Shown: positions 8,851-18,245 of the stretch, piece by piece | How positions within the stretch are numbered: the first letter of the stretch is position 1 | How the letters are laid out: each line of letters starts with the position of its first letter | Assembly (NCBI RefSeq): GCF_947496195.1 | Contig: NZ_CANMBY010000004.1 | Coordinates: forward strand, 1 to 64,000 | DNA: 64,000 bases | DNA from: an uncultured Polaribacter sp. | Lineage (GTDB): Bacteria; Bacteroidota; Bacteroidia; Flavobacteriales; Flavobacteriaceae | Direction: 5' to 3' | Notes under the pieces: model-generated | Told to the model about the DNA's origin: nothing | Database searches by the model: none | The model's input: only the letters and a program-made list of their open reading frames with translations | Translations under genes and position numbers: made by a program

Positions 8851-9868
8851 TTTTCCAATCATCTATCCAAGAAACCATCACATCTACCCAATCATTATTG
8901 TCATTTAAACAAGGTATTGCATAAAAGTTTTTTCCTCCTGCTTCTACAAATTCTTCTCCACCTTCCATAGCTATTTCTTCTAAAGTTTCTAAACAATCAG
9001 AAACAAATGCAGGTGTAACTACAGCTAAATTTTCAACACCATTTTCTGCAAATTTTTCAATAGTTTTATCTGTATAGGGTTGTAACCAAGGATCATTACC
9101 TAATCTAGATTGAAAGGTAGTAAAATATTGTTCTGGTTTTAAATCTAAATACTCAACTACTTGTCTTGTAGTTTCATAGCACTGATGTTTATAACAAAAT
9201 TGATGTGCTTCAGATTTGGTTTTGCAACAAATAAAATTTTGGTCTGATGGATTACAATGACTTTTTGTTACATCAGATTTTCTGATATGTCTCTCAGGTA
9301 CTCCATGATAAGAGAACATAATTTTATCCCATTCTTTATCAGCCAAATAATCTTTGATACTATTCGCAAGAACTTTTATATATTCTTCTTTATGATAAAA
9401 TGCAGGGATATCTGTAAACTTCATTTCTGGGAAATGTTTTTGCCTTAATTCTTCTGCTAAAACCAATATAGTTTCTGTGGTTGCCATTGCAAACTGAGGG
9501 TATAAAGGCACAATTAAAACATCTGTAACACCTTTATCTTTTAATTCTTGTAAACCACTTTTTATTGATGGATTTCCATAACGCATTGCTAATGCAACTG
9601 GTATATCTTCTTTGTGTTGTATTTTTTCTTGTAGTCTTTCAGATAAAACAATTAAAGGAGAACCTTCATCCCACCAGATTTTCTTGTATGCTTTTGCAGA
9701 TTTTTTTGGTCTAAAGTTTAAAATGATTCCTTTTACTAAAATCCAACGTAAAAAATATGGAACGTCAATAACACGTTCGTCCATTAAAAACTCTCCTAAA
9801 TATTTTTTTACATCTTTTGTTGATGTTGAATCTGGTGACCCTAAATTTACTAGTAAAACTCCTTTCAT
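8843..9868 (-). CDS. hemH: Ferrochelatase
   Basis: 341 residues, class size. The N-terminus KGVLLVNLGSPDS, the catalytic-His motif MFSYHGVPERH (about 185-195) and the acidic SDCLETLEEI near 290 identify protohaem ferrochelatase, which inserts Fe(II) into protoporphyrin IX. Between the catalytic His and the C-terminus lie five cysteines spaced C-x8-C-C-x9-C-x4-C (about 204-229). Some bacterial ferrochelatases carry an internal [2Fe-2S] cluster, and this cysteine group makes that likely here, though it is unproven. It lies upstream of hemJ on the same strand. Confidence 0.97.
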   Translation of the reverse strand: MKGVLLVNLGSPDSTSTKDVKKYLGEFLMDERVIDVPYFLRWILVKGIILNFRPKKSAKAYKKIWWDEGSPLIVLSERLQEKIQHKEDIPVALAMRYGNPSIKSGLQELKDKGVTDVLIVPLYPQFAMATTETILVLAEELRQKHFPEMKFTDIPAFYHKEEYIKVLANSIKDYLADKEWDKIMFSYHGVPERHIRKSDVTKSHCNPSDQNFICCKTKSEAHQFCYKHQCYETTRQVVEYLDLKPEQYFTTFQSRLGNDPWLQPYTDKTIEKFAENGVENLAVVTPAFVSDCLETLEEIAMEGGEEFVEAGGKNFYAIPCLNDNNDWVDVMVSWIDDWKNN

Positions 9869-9909
9869 TTTTAAAAATTCAAGATTTATAAATTAAACTG
9901 TTTGTTGGT

Positions 9910-10428
9910 TTATAATTGATATTTGCTAACTGTTAACTGATTTGTAACTTCATACAAAGTTATGGCTAAACTATGAATTACGTTCATGCTAGAATTACGA
10001 CCATACATGGGTATTGCAATGGTTTCATCAACTAAAGAAATATTTGCAATTCCATTTCTTTCACTACCCAAAAGTAAAACGATTTTTTCATGATTTTTAA
10101 AATCAAAATCTTGAATATTGATGCTTTTATCAGTTATTTCTATGCCAATAATTGTATTGCCTTCTTCTTTTAGATTTTTGACTACATCATTAAAATCAGA
10201 ATACATTTCATGATGAATTTGTGGTATTGTATTTCTTGCTGTTTTAATTACTTTTCTATTCTCTAAACTTGGAGAATTTTCATGAAAATAAATTTTTTGA
10301 ACTCCAAAACTTTCAGCAATTCTAAAACACATTCCTATATTTTCTGGAGTTCTAATAGCATCACATACAATAGTTATAGGAAACTTTTGTTGGGTGTTTT
10401 CAATATCATAATGTGTAAGTTGTTTCAA
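9910..10428 (-). CDS. TrmH/SpoU-type RNA 2'-O-methyltransferase
   Basis: 172 residues, only the catalytic SPOUT domain. The three SpoU motifs are visible: DAIRTPENIGMCFRIAESFG (motif 1, about 23-42), IVLLLGSERNGI (motif 2, about 121-132) and IPMYGRNSSMNVIHSLAI (motif 3, about 142-159). The knot binds S-adenosylmethionine, and the Arg in motif 1 is the catalytic base. The target RNA (tRNA or rRNA) is not evident. It follows the AraC regulator gene by 8 bp, and hemH follows it by 41 bp. Confidence 0.9.
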   Translation of the reverse strand: MKQLTHYDIENTQQKFPITIVCDAIRTPENIGMCFRIAESFGVQKIYFHENSPSLENRKVIKTARNTIPQIHHEMYSDFNDVVKNLKEEGNTIIGIEITDKSINIQDFDFKNHEKIVLLLGSERNGIANISLVDETIAIPMYGRNSSMNVIHSLAITLYEVTNQLTVSKYQL

Positions 10429-10436
10429 ACCTTAAC

Positions 10437-11321
10437 TTATTTATTTAAACTCATTACATATTTTTTTGGTGTAGTACCAAACTTCTTTTTAAAAGCAGCT
10501 ATAAAATGACTAGCAGTACTGTACCCAATTTGTACACCAACTTCGTTAACATTAAATTTATTAGATTCTAATAACCTTCTTGCATGCTCCATTTTATAAT
10601 CAAACAAAAAACTATACACAGTGTCACCATAAATTTGCTTGAAACCTTCTTTTAACTTTTTTAGATTTAAGCCAATTTCATTTGCTAATTCTTGTAAACT
10701 AGGTGGCTCAGCCATTCTTGAGATAATAATTTCTTTGGCTCTTCTAATTTTTAAGACATTGTCTTCATCAACTAAAAAAGGACAATATTCACCTTCTGTA
10801 GCTTCATCTTTTTGAAAATGTAAACTCAACAATTCATAAACTTTACCTTTTACATATAATTCTCTTATAGAACTGTTTATATTAGAGTTTATAATTTGTT
10901 GTAAAACAATAGCTACAGTTGGTTTTATTTCTGCATCATCATAATATTTTCTGTTACTATTTTCGTTACTTAAAAAAGGAATATATCCTGATTCTTTTGA
11001 GAATAAAGAGTGAAACTTTTCTATGGATATCAATAATGATATTAATGTTGTTTTAGGTTGTATTTCTAAATGAATTGGCAAGGTTCTTTGTGGGTTGTAT
11101 AATAAAATACATCTATTGTCTAAAACGTCAAATGAGTAGTTACCATTATTAAATAAAAATTTAGAATTACCTCTAATACAAAAATGCATTTGAATAAAGG
11201 TGCTATCTATATCTCTTTCAAAAACTTCTACATCTTTACTTTCGTTCTGAAAATGAAGCACATAAAACCCTTTTTCTAATGTAATTTCATCTAAAGTACT
11301 TTCTCCGACATTTTTAAACAT
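10437..11321 (-). CDS. AraC-family transcriptional regulator
   Basis: 294 residues. The C-terminal 100 contain two helix-turn-helix units: PSLQELANEIGLNLKKLKEG (about 208-227) and FNVNEVGVQIGYSTASHFIA (about 258-277), then the FKKKFGTTPKKY signature. The N-terminal 170 residues form a probable ligand or partner domain without a recognised fold. It is divergent from hemA with a 203-bp shared intergenic region. It is therefore placed to regulate the haem operon, but this is inference from position. Confidence 0.93.
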   Translation of the reverse strand: MFKNVGESTLDEITLEKGFYVLHFQNESKDVEVFERDIDSTFIQMHFCIRGNSKFLFNNGNYSFDVLDNRCILLYNPQRTLPIHLEIQPKTTLISLLISIEKFHSLFSKESGYIPFLSNENSNRKYYDDAEIKPTVAIVLQQIINSNINSSIRELYVKGKVYELLSLHFQKDEATEGEYCPFLVDEDNVLKIRRAKEIIISRMAEPPSLQELANEIGLNLKKLKEGFKQIYGDTVYSFLFDYKMEHARRLLESNKFNVNEVGVQIGYSTASHFIAAFKKKFGTTPKKYVMSLNK

Positions 11322-11500
11322 ATTAAAATAACTTTTTTAAGTTGTTTTTATTTAGAATGATTCTATATAAAATTAATCAAAAACCTTGTTAATACAGCAA
11401 AAATAAGACTTTTTGCAAATTTTATCTTAAAATAAACCTTAAAAAACATATACCGTTATAAAAAGTACTTTTAGCGATATTTTTTTATTTATTAAGTTTT

Positions 11501-11508
11501 TACTTTTG
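11501..11508 (+). promoter_or_regulatory. Promoter -7 element of the haem operon
   Basis: TACTTTTG matches TAnnTTTG. The start would be about 11513, giving a leader of roughly 12 nt before the hemA ATG at 11525. The expected -33 position shows only a T-rich run, which may mean dependence on an activator. Confidence 0.55.
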
Positions 11509-11524
11509 ACCGTTCTTAAAAACT

Positions 11525-12760
11525 ATGCAAGAAAAAAAGCAATTAGATTTTTACAACATTGGTGTTAGTTACAAAAAGGCTGACGCAAAAACTCGTGGTA
11601 AATTTTCTTTATCTAAAGAAAGTCAAGTAGCACTTTTAGAATTAGCAAAAGAAAAATCATTTACTGGTGTTTTTGTTTTATCTACTTGTAATAGAACAGA
11701 AATATCTGGTTTTGCAGAAAGACCATGTCAGCTCATAGAGTTGCTATGCGAATTTTCTGAAGGTACAATTCAAGAATTCTCAAAAATTTCTTTTGTCTAC
11801 AAAAATCAAGAAGCCATAGATCATCTATTTAGAATTGGTACAGGTATAGAAAGTCAAATTTTAGGAGATTATGAAATCGTAGGTCAATTAAGACAATCTT
11901 TTAAAATTGCTAAAAAAGTAGGCACTACAAATGCCTATTCAGAACGTTTAGTTAATAGTGTTTTGCAAGCTAGTAAAAAAGTTAAAAACGAAACAAAGAT
12001 TAGTTCTGGTACAACTTCTGTTTCTTATGCTGCTGTGCAATATTTAATTAATAATTTACCTGACTATAATTCAAAAAACATTTTAGTTTTTGGTTTAGGT
12101 AAAATGGGTAAGCACACTTGTAAAAACTTAGCAGAATATACCCAGAATAAACAAGTTTCTTTAATCAATAGAACTGAAGAAAAAGCTTCAGAATTTGTAA
12201 AAGAACATGCAACTATTCGTAAATCTGTTATAGAAAATTTATCTGAAGAAATAGCAAACTCAGATGTTCTAATTGTTTCTACTGGAGCAGAAAATCCTAC
12301 AGTAACTTTAAATCATGTAGCTAAAGATAAAAAGTTATTAATACTTGATTTATCAATGCCAGAGAATGTTGATAAAAAAGTAGGAGAACTTGAAAATGTG
12401 ACTATTATTAATGTAGATGAACTTTCTAAAATAACAGATGAAACTTTAAGTATTCGTCAACAAGAAATACCTTTAGTAGAAGCTATTATTGATACTCATA
12501 AACAAGAGTTTAACAATTGGTTAAATATTAGAAGATTTACTCCTACAATTGCTGCTTTAAAAGAGTCTTTAGAAAATATAAAGAATGATGAAATTAATTT
12601 TCAAAAAAAGAAAATTAATAATTTTGATGAAGATCAAGCAGAAATTTTAACTTCACGCATTATTCAAAAGATTACAACACAGTTTGTAAAACATTTAAAA
12701 GCTGATGATACTGAAGTTTCAGAAAGTATTCAGGTGATTAATAAAGTGTTTCAACACTAA
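11525..12760 (+). CDS. hemA: Glutamyl-tRNA reductase
   Basis: 411 residues. The catalytic-cysteine motif STCNRTE (Cys55) is present, as are GTGIESQILGDYEIVGQLRQ (about 113-132, tRNA/substrate region) and a Rossmann NADPH site ILVFGLGKMGKH (about 185-196). A C-terminal dimerisation helix is rich in charged residues. The enzyme reduces glutamyl-tRNA(Glu) to glutamate-1-semialdehyde, the first committed step of C5-pathway tetrapyrrole synthesis. It is the first gene of a plus-strand run through hemF; hemCD follows after 9 bp. Confidence 0.97.
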   Translation: MQEKKQLDFYNIGVSYKKADAKTRGKFSLSKESQVALLELAKEKSFTGVFVLSTCNRTEISGFAERPCQLIELLCEFSEGTIQEFSKISFVYKNQEAIDHLFRIGTGIESQILGDYEIVGQLRQSFKIAKKVGTTNAYSERLVNSVLQASKKVKNETKISSGTTSVSYAAVQYLINNLPDYNSKNILVFGLGKMGKHTCKNLAEYTQNKQVSLINRTEEKASEFVKEHATIRKSVIENLSEEIANSDVLIVSTGAENPTVTLNHVAKDKKLLILDLSMPENVDKKVGELENVTIINVDELSKITDETLSIRQQEIPLVEAIIDTHKQEFNNWLNIRRFTPTIAALKESLENIKNDEINFQKKKINNFDEDQAEILTSRIIQKITTQFVKHLKADDTEVSESIQVINKVFQH

Positions 12761-12769
12761 AATAAATTC

Positions 12770-14359
12770 ATGCAAAAAATTATTAGAATAGGAACTCGCG
12801 AAAGCCAATTGGCTCTTTGGCAAGCCAATAAAGTGCGCAAAGAATTAGCAGAATTAGGTTACGAATCAGAGATTGTTCCTATTAAATCTACAGGAGATAT
12901 TATTCTAGATAAACCACTTTACGAGTTAGGTATTACTGGAGTTTTTACAAAGAATTTAGACATTGCTATGTTAAATGGCGATATTGATATTGCTGTACAT
13001 TCTCTCAAAGATGTACCAACAGTTTTGCCTGAAGGTATAGTTCAAGGTGCTGTTTTAAAGCGTGCCAATTATAATGATATTTTAGTTTTAAAAGATACAG
13101 AGGAGTTTTTTGGGCAACCAAATGGAGTTATTGCAACTGGTAGTTTAAGAAGAAAAGCCATGTGGTTAAATCGTTATCCAACCCATAAGGTTGTAGATTT
13201 AAGGGGTAATGTAAATACAAGATTACAAAAACTACAAGATAATGATTGGAATGGAGCTGTTTTTGCAGCTGCTGGCTTAGAAAGAATTGGTAAACGTCCA
13301 AAAGGTGCAATCAATTTATCTTGGATGATTCCTGCACCAGCACAAGGCGCAATAATGGTCGCTTGTTTAGAAAAAGATCAATATGTAAAAGATGCTTGTG
13401 AGCAACTAAACCATTATGAAACTCAGGTTTGTGTTGGTATAGAAAGAGAGTTTTTAAATTTATTAGAAGGTGGTTGTACAGCTCCAATAGGTGCTTTAGC
13501 TTATGTTGATGAAAAGACTGAAGAAATTAATTTTAAAGGCGTTTTACTTAAAAAAGATGGCTCTAAAAAAATTACAGTTACCAAAACTGCAAAAATGGGA
13601 CGTCACAGATATTTGGCAAAAGATTGTGCAGATTATGTGATTAATAGAGGAGGCAAAGAAATGATGTTATCAGATATGGAAGGTGAGTCTAACATCAACC
13701 ATAAAATATTTTCTACAAAAAAATTATCTGAAGCTCAAAAAGATATTTTACCAAATACTATTGGAGTAGAGGATAGCGATTTTATTAAGATTCGATTTAA
13801 TAGAATAGCTCCTAAGGTTATGAAAGGTGAAATTGAAAATGTCATCATCACTAGCCAAAATGGAGTAGAAGCTATCTTAAATTCTTTTACTAAAAATGAG
13901 ATTAAATTCAAAGATATTTATTGTGTTGGTAGAAGAACTAAGAAACTGATTGAAAGTAGAATAGGTAAGGTAACTCACGTTGCTAAAAACGCCAAAAAAT
14001 TAGCAGAATACCTATCAGAAAATCTTAAAAACAAAGAAGTAACCTATTTTTGTTCAGACCTGCGTTTAGATATTTTACCTGCGTATTTACAAATGAAAGA
14101 TATTGTTGTAAATGAGATTGAAGCCTACAAAACCATGTTAAGTCCAGAAAAAATAGATGATGAAGTATCTGGAGTTTTATTTTACAGTCCTTCTGGAATT
14201 GATAGTTATTTAAAAGAAAATAATACAGATAAAACTGCTTTTTGTATAGGAGAAACTACAGCTAAAGCTGCAAGAAATCATTTTGAAGATGTACAAGTTG
14301 CAAACTTACCAAGTGTTGAAAGCTTACTAGAACTTGTAAAAACACATTATAATTCTTAA
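12770..14359 (+). CDS. hemCD: Hydroxymethylbilane synthase / uroporphyrinogen-III synthase fusion
   Basis: 529 residues, about 220 longer than HemC alone. Residues 1-305 are HemC: IGTRESQLALWQA, TGSLRRKAMW, and the dipyrromethane-cofactor cysteine in LEGGCTAPIG (Cys236). Residues about 312-529 form a HemD domain: FSTKKLSEAQ, IITSQNGVEAILNSF, YFCSDLRLDILP and FYSPSGIDSYL. The fusion makes linear hydroxymethylbilane and cyclises it to uroporphyrinogen III, which would limit escape of the unstable intermediate. HemD is poorly conserved, so the second half rests on pattern and length. hemB starts 3 bp after the stop. Confidence 0.93.
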   Translation: MQKIIRIGTRESQLALWQANKVRKELAELGYESEIVPIKSTGDIILDKPLYELGITGVFTKNLDIAMLNGDIDIAVHSLKDVPTVLPEGIVQGAVLKRANYNDILVLKDTEEFFGQPNGVIATGSLRRKAMWLNRYPTHKVVDLRGNVNTRLQKLQDNDWNGAVFAAAGLERIGKRPKGAINLSWMIPAPAQGAIMVACLEKDQYVKDACEQLNHYETQVCVGIEREFLNLLEGGCTAPIGALAYVDEKTEEINFKGVLLKKDGSKKITVTKTAKMGRHRYLAKDCADYVINRGGKEMMLSDMEGESNINHKIFSTKKLSEAQKDILPNTIGVEDSDFIKIRFNRIAPKVMKGEIENVIITSQNGVEAILNSFTKNEIKFKDIYCVGRRTKKLIESRIGKVTHVAKNAKKLAEYLSENLKNKEVTYFCSDLRLDILPAYLQMKDIVVNEIEAYKTMLSPEKIDDEVSGVLFYSPSGIDSYLKENNTDKTAFCIGETTAKAARNHFEDVQVANLPSVESLLELVKTHYNS

Positions 14360-14362
14360 AAA

Positions 14363-15331
14363 ATGTTTAGAACAAGAAGATTAAGAAAATCAGATGGAAT
14401 TAGAAGATTGGTTAGAGAAACCAAATTGTCTGTAGATGATTTTATTTATCCTCTTTTTATTGAAGAAGGTGAAAATATTAAAACAGAAATTATTTCTATG
14501 CCTGGAATTCATCGTTTTTCTTTAGATAGAATTTCTGAAGAGTTAGATGAGGTTGTAGCTCTAAATATTCCTGCTGTATTGTTATTTGGTATTCCTTCAA
14601 CTAAAGATGATGAAGGCACAGAAACTTGGAATGATAATGGCATCATGCAACAAGCAATTCGTTTTATTAAAAAGAATTACCCAAGTTTATATGTGATAAC
14701 TGATGTTTGTTTTTGCGAATATACTTCACATGGGCATTGTGGAATTATTCACGACAATGACGTAGATAATGATGCAACTTTAGTAAATATTGCAAAACAA
14801 GTCATCTCACATGCAAAAGCAGGTGTAGATATGGTTGCTCCATCAGGAATGATGGATGGCACTATAGATATGATTCGTCAATCTTTAGATAATACAGGTT
14901 TTCCGAATTTACCAATAATGGCATATTCAGTAAAATATGCCTCTGCTTTTTATGGCCCTTTTAGAGATGCAGCAGATTCTGCACCTACTTTTGGTGACAG
15001 AAGAACTTATCAGATGGATCCATCTAATAGAGATGAAGGAATGCGTGAAGCTACTTTTGATTATCAAGAAGGAGCAGATATTTTAATGGTAAAACCAGCC
15101 TTATCTTATTTAGATATTATTAGAGATTTAAAAAATAATTTTGATAGACCTATAGCATGTTATAATGTAAGTGGAGAATATGCAATGGTTAAAGCAGCTT
15201 CAGAAAAAGGTTGGATTGATGGTGAAAAAGTAATGATGGAAAGTTTACTGTCAATGAAAAGAGCAGGTGCAGACATCATCATCACCTATTTTGCAAAAGA
15301 AGCTGCAAGAGTACTAAAGACTAAAAACTAA
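14363..15331 (+). CDS. hemB: Porphobilinogen synthase (delta-aminolevulinate dehydratase)
   Basis: 322 residues. The three-cysteine zinc site is seen as [14 protein letters not shown] (about 118-131), so this is the zinc-dependent type. The Schiff-base lysines lie in [16 protein letters not shown] (about 192-207) and [13 protein letters not shown] (about 243-255). The enzyme condenses two 5-aminolevulinates into porphobilinogen. It sits between hemCD (3-bp gap) and hemL (20-bp gap) in the operon. Confidence 0.98.
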   Translation: MFRTRRLRKSDGIRRLVRETKLSVDDFIYPLFIEEGENIKTEIISMPGIHRFSLDRISEELDEVVALNIPAVLLFGIPSTKDDEGTETWNDNGIMQQAIRFIKKNYPSLYVITDVCFCEYTSHGHCGIIHDNDVDNDATLVNIAKQVISHAKAGVDMVAPSGMMDGTIDMIRQSLDNTGFPNLPIMAYSVKYASAFYGPFRDAADSAPTFGDRRTYQMDPSNRDEGMREATFDYQEGADILMVKPALSYLDIIRDLKNNFDRPIACYNVSGEYAMVKAASEKGWIDGEKVMMESLLSMKRAGADIIITYFAKEAARVLKTKN

Positions 15332-15351
15332 AGAATAACAACTAGCGAAGA

Positions 15352-16641
15352 ATGAGCTTTAAAAAATCAGAAAAACTATATCAAAAAGGATTAACACATT
15401 TAGTTGGTGCTGTAAATTCACCTGTTAGAGCATTTGCTTCTGTGGGTGGAAATCCGTTGTTTATTAAAAAAGCAAAAGGTAGTAAGATTATAGATGTAGA
15501 TGGTAATGAATACGTAGATTTAGTCTTGTCTTATGGGCCAATGATTTTAGGTCACAGACATAAATCTGTAGAAAAAGCAGCAAAAAAAGCTTTAAAAAAT
15601 GGCTATTCTTTTGGGGCTTCTACAGAAAATGAAATTACACTTGCAGAAATAGTATGTGATGCTTTTCCAGGGATGGATAAAGTTCGTTTTGTAAACTCAG
15701 GAACAGAAGCTGTTTTAAGTGGAATACGTTTGGCTAGAGCTTTTACAGGAAAAGATAAAATCATTAAGTTTTCAGGATGTTATCATGGACATCAAGATGC
15801 ATTATTGGTGGCAGCTGGTTCTGGTTTAGCTACTTTAAGTTTGCCTGGTTCTAAGGGCGTTCCTGAAGGTGCTGTAAAAAATACCTTAATAGCAGAATAT
15901 AATAACTTAGCAAGTGTACAAACGCATTTTGATAAATACGATGACATTGCAGGAGTAATTATTGAACCTGTAGGTGGAAATATGGGAGTTGTAATTCCTC
16001 AAAATAATTTCTTAAAAGATTTAAAAGAATTATGTAAAAAAAACGGAGCTGTTTTAATTGCTGATGAAGTAATGACAGGTTTTCGTTCTAAATTTGGTGG
16101 AGCACAAGAAGTACTTGGAGTAGAAGCAGATATTACATGTTTAGGTAAAGTGATTGGTGGAGGTTTTCCTGTTGGGGCTTATGGAGCAAGAAATGAAATT
16201 ATGGAAAATGTGGCTCCATTAGGAGGAATGTATCAAGCAGGTACTTTATCTGGAAATCCTATAGCAATGGCTGGAGGAATATCAACATTAACAGAGTTAA
16301 AAAGACAAAATCCTTATGAGTTTTTTGATGAAATGGGATCTAAAATTGAAACGATTCTTTTAGATGCAGCAAAAAAATACAATGTTGATTTATCTGTAAA
16401 TAGATTTGGTTCTATGATGAATCCATTTTTCACGAATGTTAAGGTTACAAATTTTGAACAAGCACAAACTTCTGATACAGAAAAATTTGCAGTTTTCTTT
16501 TGGGAGATGATTAAAAACGGAGTGTTTTTACCTCCAAGTCAATTTGAAGCTTGGTTTTTATCATCAGCATTAAGTAAAAAGGATATAAAAATATTTGAAA
16601 AGGCAACAAATAAAGCAATGTTAGCTGTTTCAAAAATGTAA
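15352..16641 (+). CDS. hemL: Glutamate-1-semialdehyde 2,1-aminomutase
   Basis: 429 residues, class-III aminotransferase fold. Marks are GAVNSPVRAF near the start, VRFVNSGTEAVLSGIRLARA (about 112-131), the cofactor Asp in LIADEVMTGFRS (about 235-246), and the PLP lysine in CLGKVIGGGFPVGAYG (about 263-278). It moves the amino group of glutamate-1-semialdehyde to give 5-aminolevulinate. A small inverted-repeat element separates it from hemE. Confidence 0.97.
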   Translation: MSFKKSEKLYQKGLTHLVGAVNSPVRAFASVGGNPLFIKKAKGSKIIDVDGNEYVDLVLSYGPMILGHRHKSVEKAAKKALKNGYSFGASTENEITLAEIVCDAFPGMDKVRFVNSGTEAVLSGIRLARAFTGKDKIIKFSGCYHGHQDALLVAAGSGLATLSLPGSKGVPEGAVKNTLIAEYNNLASVQTHFDKYDDIAGVIIEPVGGNMGVVIPQNNFLKDLKELCKKNGAVLIADEVMTGFRSKFGGAQEVLGVEADITCLGKVIGGGFPVGAYGARNEIMENVAPLGGMYQAGTLSGNPIAMAGGISTLTELKRQNPYEFFDEMGSKIETILLDAAKKYNVDLSVNRFGSMMNPFFTNVKVTNFEQAQTSDTEKFAVFFWEMIKNGVFLPPSQFEAWFLSSALSKKDIKIFEKATNKAMLAVSKM

Positions 16642-16649
16642 ATTATTAA

Positions 16650-16710
16650 TGTCATTCCCATGAAAAAGGGAATCCAAAAAACTAGATTCCCAATCAAGTT
16701 GGGAATGACA
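16650..16710. mobile_element. Small palindromic repeat element (REP/MITE-like) inside the haem operon
   Basis: A 61-bp block is bounded by TGTCATTCCC (16650-16659) and its exact complement GGGAATGACA (16701-16710). Inside, ATTCCC/GGGAAT units form two shorter hairpins. It fills the hemL-hemE gap and ends 7 bp before the hemE ATG. GTCATTCCC-type elements are widespread dispersed repeats in bacteria. No second copy occurs in this window, so dispersal in this genome is untested. It may act as an mRNA stabiliser or attenuator between the two genes. Confidence 0.7.
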
Positions 16711-16717
16711 GAATATT

Positions 16718-17743
16718 ATGATTAAAAACGATTTATTTTTAAGAGCATTAAAAGGAGAAACAGTAGATAGACCTCCTGTTTGGATGATGAGGCAAGCAGG
16801 TCGTTATTTGCCTGAATTTATGGAGATTAAAGAAAAATATGATTTCTTTACACGTTGTCAAACTCCTGAGTTAGCATCAGAAATTACAGTGCAGCCAATT
16901 CGTAGATATGGAATGGATGCAGCTATTTTATTTTCAGATATTTTGGTTATTCCACAAGCCATGAATATTGAAGTGGAAATGAAACCAAATTTTGGTCCTT
17001 ATTTGCCAAATCCTATTCGAAATCAAAAAGATTTAGATTCAGTTATCATTCCAGATATACAAGACTCTTTGGGTTATGTGATGGATGCCATTAAAGCAAC
17101 CAAAGAAAAGCTAAATGATGAAATTCCTTTAATTGGCTTTGCTGGATCACCTTGGACAATTTTATGTTATTGTGTGCAAGGTCAAGGTTCTAAGAATTTT
17201 GATAAAGCAAAACAACTTTGTTTTACAAATCCGATAGTAGCACATTCATTATTGCAAAAAATTACTGACACAACAATTGCTTATTTAAAAGAAAAAGTTA
17301 AGGCAGGAGTTAATGCAGTTCAGGTTTTTGATTCTTGGGGAGGTATGCTGTCTCCAACAGATTATCAAGAGTTTTCTTGGCAATACATTCAGCAAATTAT
17401 TAATGCTTTAAAAGATGAAACTCCAGTAATTGCATTTGGTAAAGGGTGTTGGTTTGCGCTGAATGAAATGTCTAAATCAGGAGCTTCTGCTTTGGGAGTA
17501 GATTGGACTTGTTCTGCAAGAAATGCTCGTTATTTATCAGGAGGAAAAATTACATTACAAGGTAATTTTGATCCATCAAGATTATTTTCATCACCAAAAG
17601 AAATTAAAAAAATGGTGACACAAATGATAAATGAGTTTGGTAAAGATAGATACATTGTTAATCTGGGTCATGGAATTCTACCAAATATTCCTGTTGAAAA
17701 TGCGAAAGCATTTGTAGATGCTGTAAAAGAATATAAAGTCTAA
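16718..17743 (+). CDS. hemE: Uroporphyrinogen decarboxylase
   Basis: 341 residues. Signature 1 ([16 protein letters not shown], about 19-34), the catalytic-Asp motif [14 protein letters not shown] (about 70-83), GFAGSPWTI near 143 and the C-terminal [14 protein letters not shown] (about 315-328) are all present. It removes the four acetate carboxyl groups of uroporphyrinogen III to give coproporphyrinogen III. The start sits just after a palindromic repeat, unlike the tight packing elsewhere in the operon. Confidence 0.98.
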   Translation: MIKNDLFLRALKGETVDRPPVWMMRQAGRYLPEFMEIKEKYDFFTRCQTPELASEITVQPIRRYGMDAAILFSDILVIPQAMNIEVEMKPNFGPYLPNPIRNQKDLDSVIIPDIQDSLGYVMDAIKATKEKLNDEIPLIGFAGSPWTILCYCVQGQGSKNFDKAKQLCFTNPIVAHSLLQKITDTTIAYLKEKVKAGVNAVQVFDSWGGMLSPTDYQEFSWQYIQQIINALKDETPVIAFGKGCWFALNEMSKSGASALGVDWTCSARNARYLSGGKITLQGNFDPSRLFSSPKEIKKMVTQMINEFGKDRYIVNLGHGILPNIPVENAKAFVDAVKEYKV

Positions 17744-17747
17744 ATTC

Positions 17748-18233
17748 ATGTCTTTTAAGGATTTGATAAAAACCATAAAAATGGGTCAAGTAAAACAATT
17801 GATCATTTGGTTTTTTAAACATCCTTTCTTTTTACTAGCTACTGTTTATGCTACTTTAATAACGATAAGAATTGCTCAGAGAGAGTTTCCAGGTATACAT
17901 GGTAAACATAATAAAGCAAATGCATTTAGACATGCTTTATGGAATGTACTCATAGCAAAAAAGTGTAGAAAATTTAGTAATCATTTACCAAAAGTGATGA
18001 ATTGGACAACAACTTTTACAAATTGGCATGAAGATTTTGTGAAAAACAAAGATCTACCAAGATTTATGGATTTACATAATAATGCAATTGGTAGAAAGTT
18101 ATTTGTAGCTTGGAAAGATCAAAATACTGAAAGTCTGATAAAACTGTTAAAAGTAGAATTATCTAATGCAAAGAAAATATCAAAGATTAACAATCTTGAT
18201 CAAATTGAGAATTTGGTATTTTTGGAAGACTAA
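17748..18233 (+). CDS. Conserved protein of unknown function with a His-rich helical core (DUF6973-like)
   Basis: 161 residues. A hydrophobic stretch at about 24-42 is followed by a core with NAFRHALWNVLIAKKC (about 62-77), NWHEDFV (about 97-103) and MDLHNNAIGRKLF (about 112-124). The spaced His, Glu and Asn residues look like a metal or catalytic site. I think it belongs to the DUF6973 group, but this is from memory of the motif and not checked. It begins 4 bp after hemE and ends 12 bp before an EI24 gene, so it is embedded in the haem operon; a role there is unknown. Confidence 0.75.
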   Translation: MSFKDLIKTIKMGQVKQLIIWFFKHPFFLLATVYATLITIRIAQREFPGIHGKHNKANAFRHALWNVLIAKKCRKFSNHLPKVMNWTTTFTNWHEDFVKNKDLPRFMDLHNNAIGRKLFVAWKDQNTESLIKLLKVELSNAKKISKINNLDQIENLVFLED

Positions 18234-18245
18234 TTCAATAATAGT

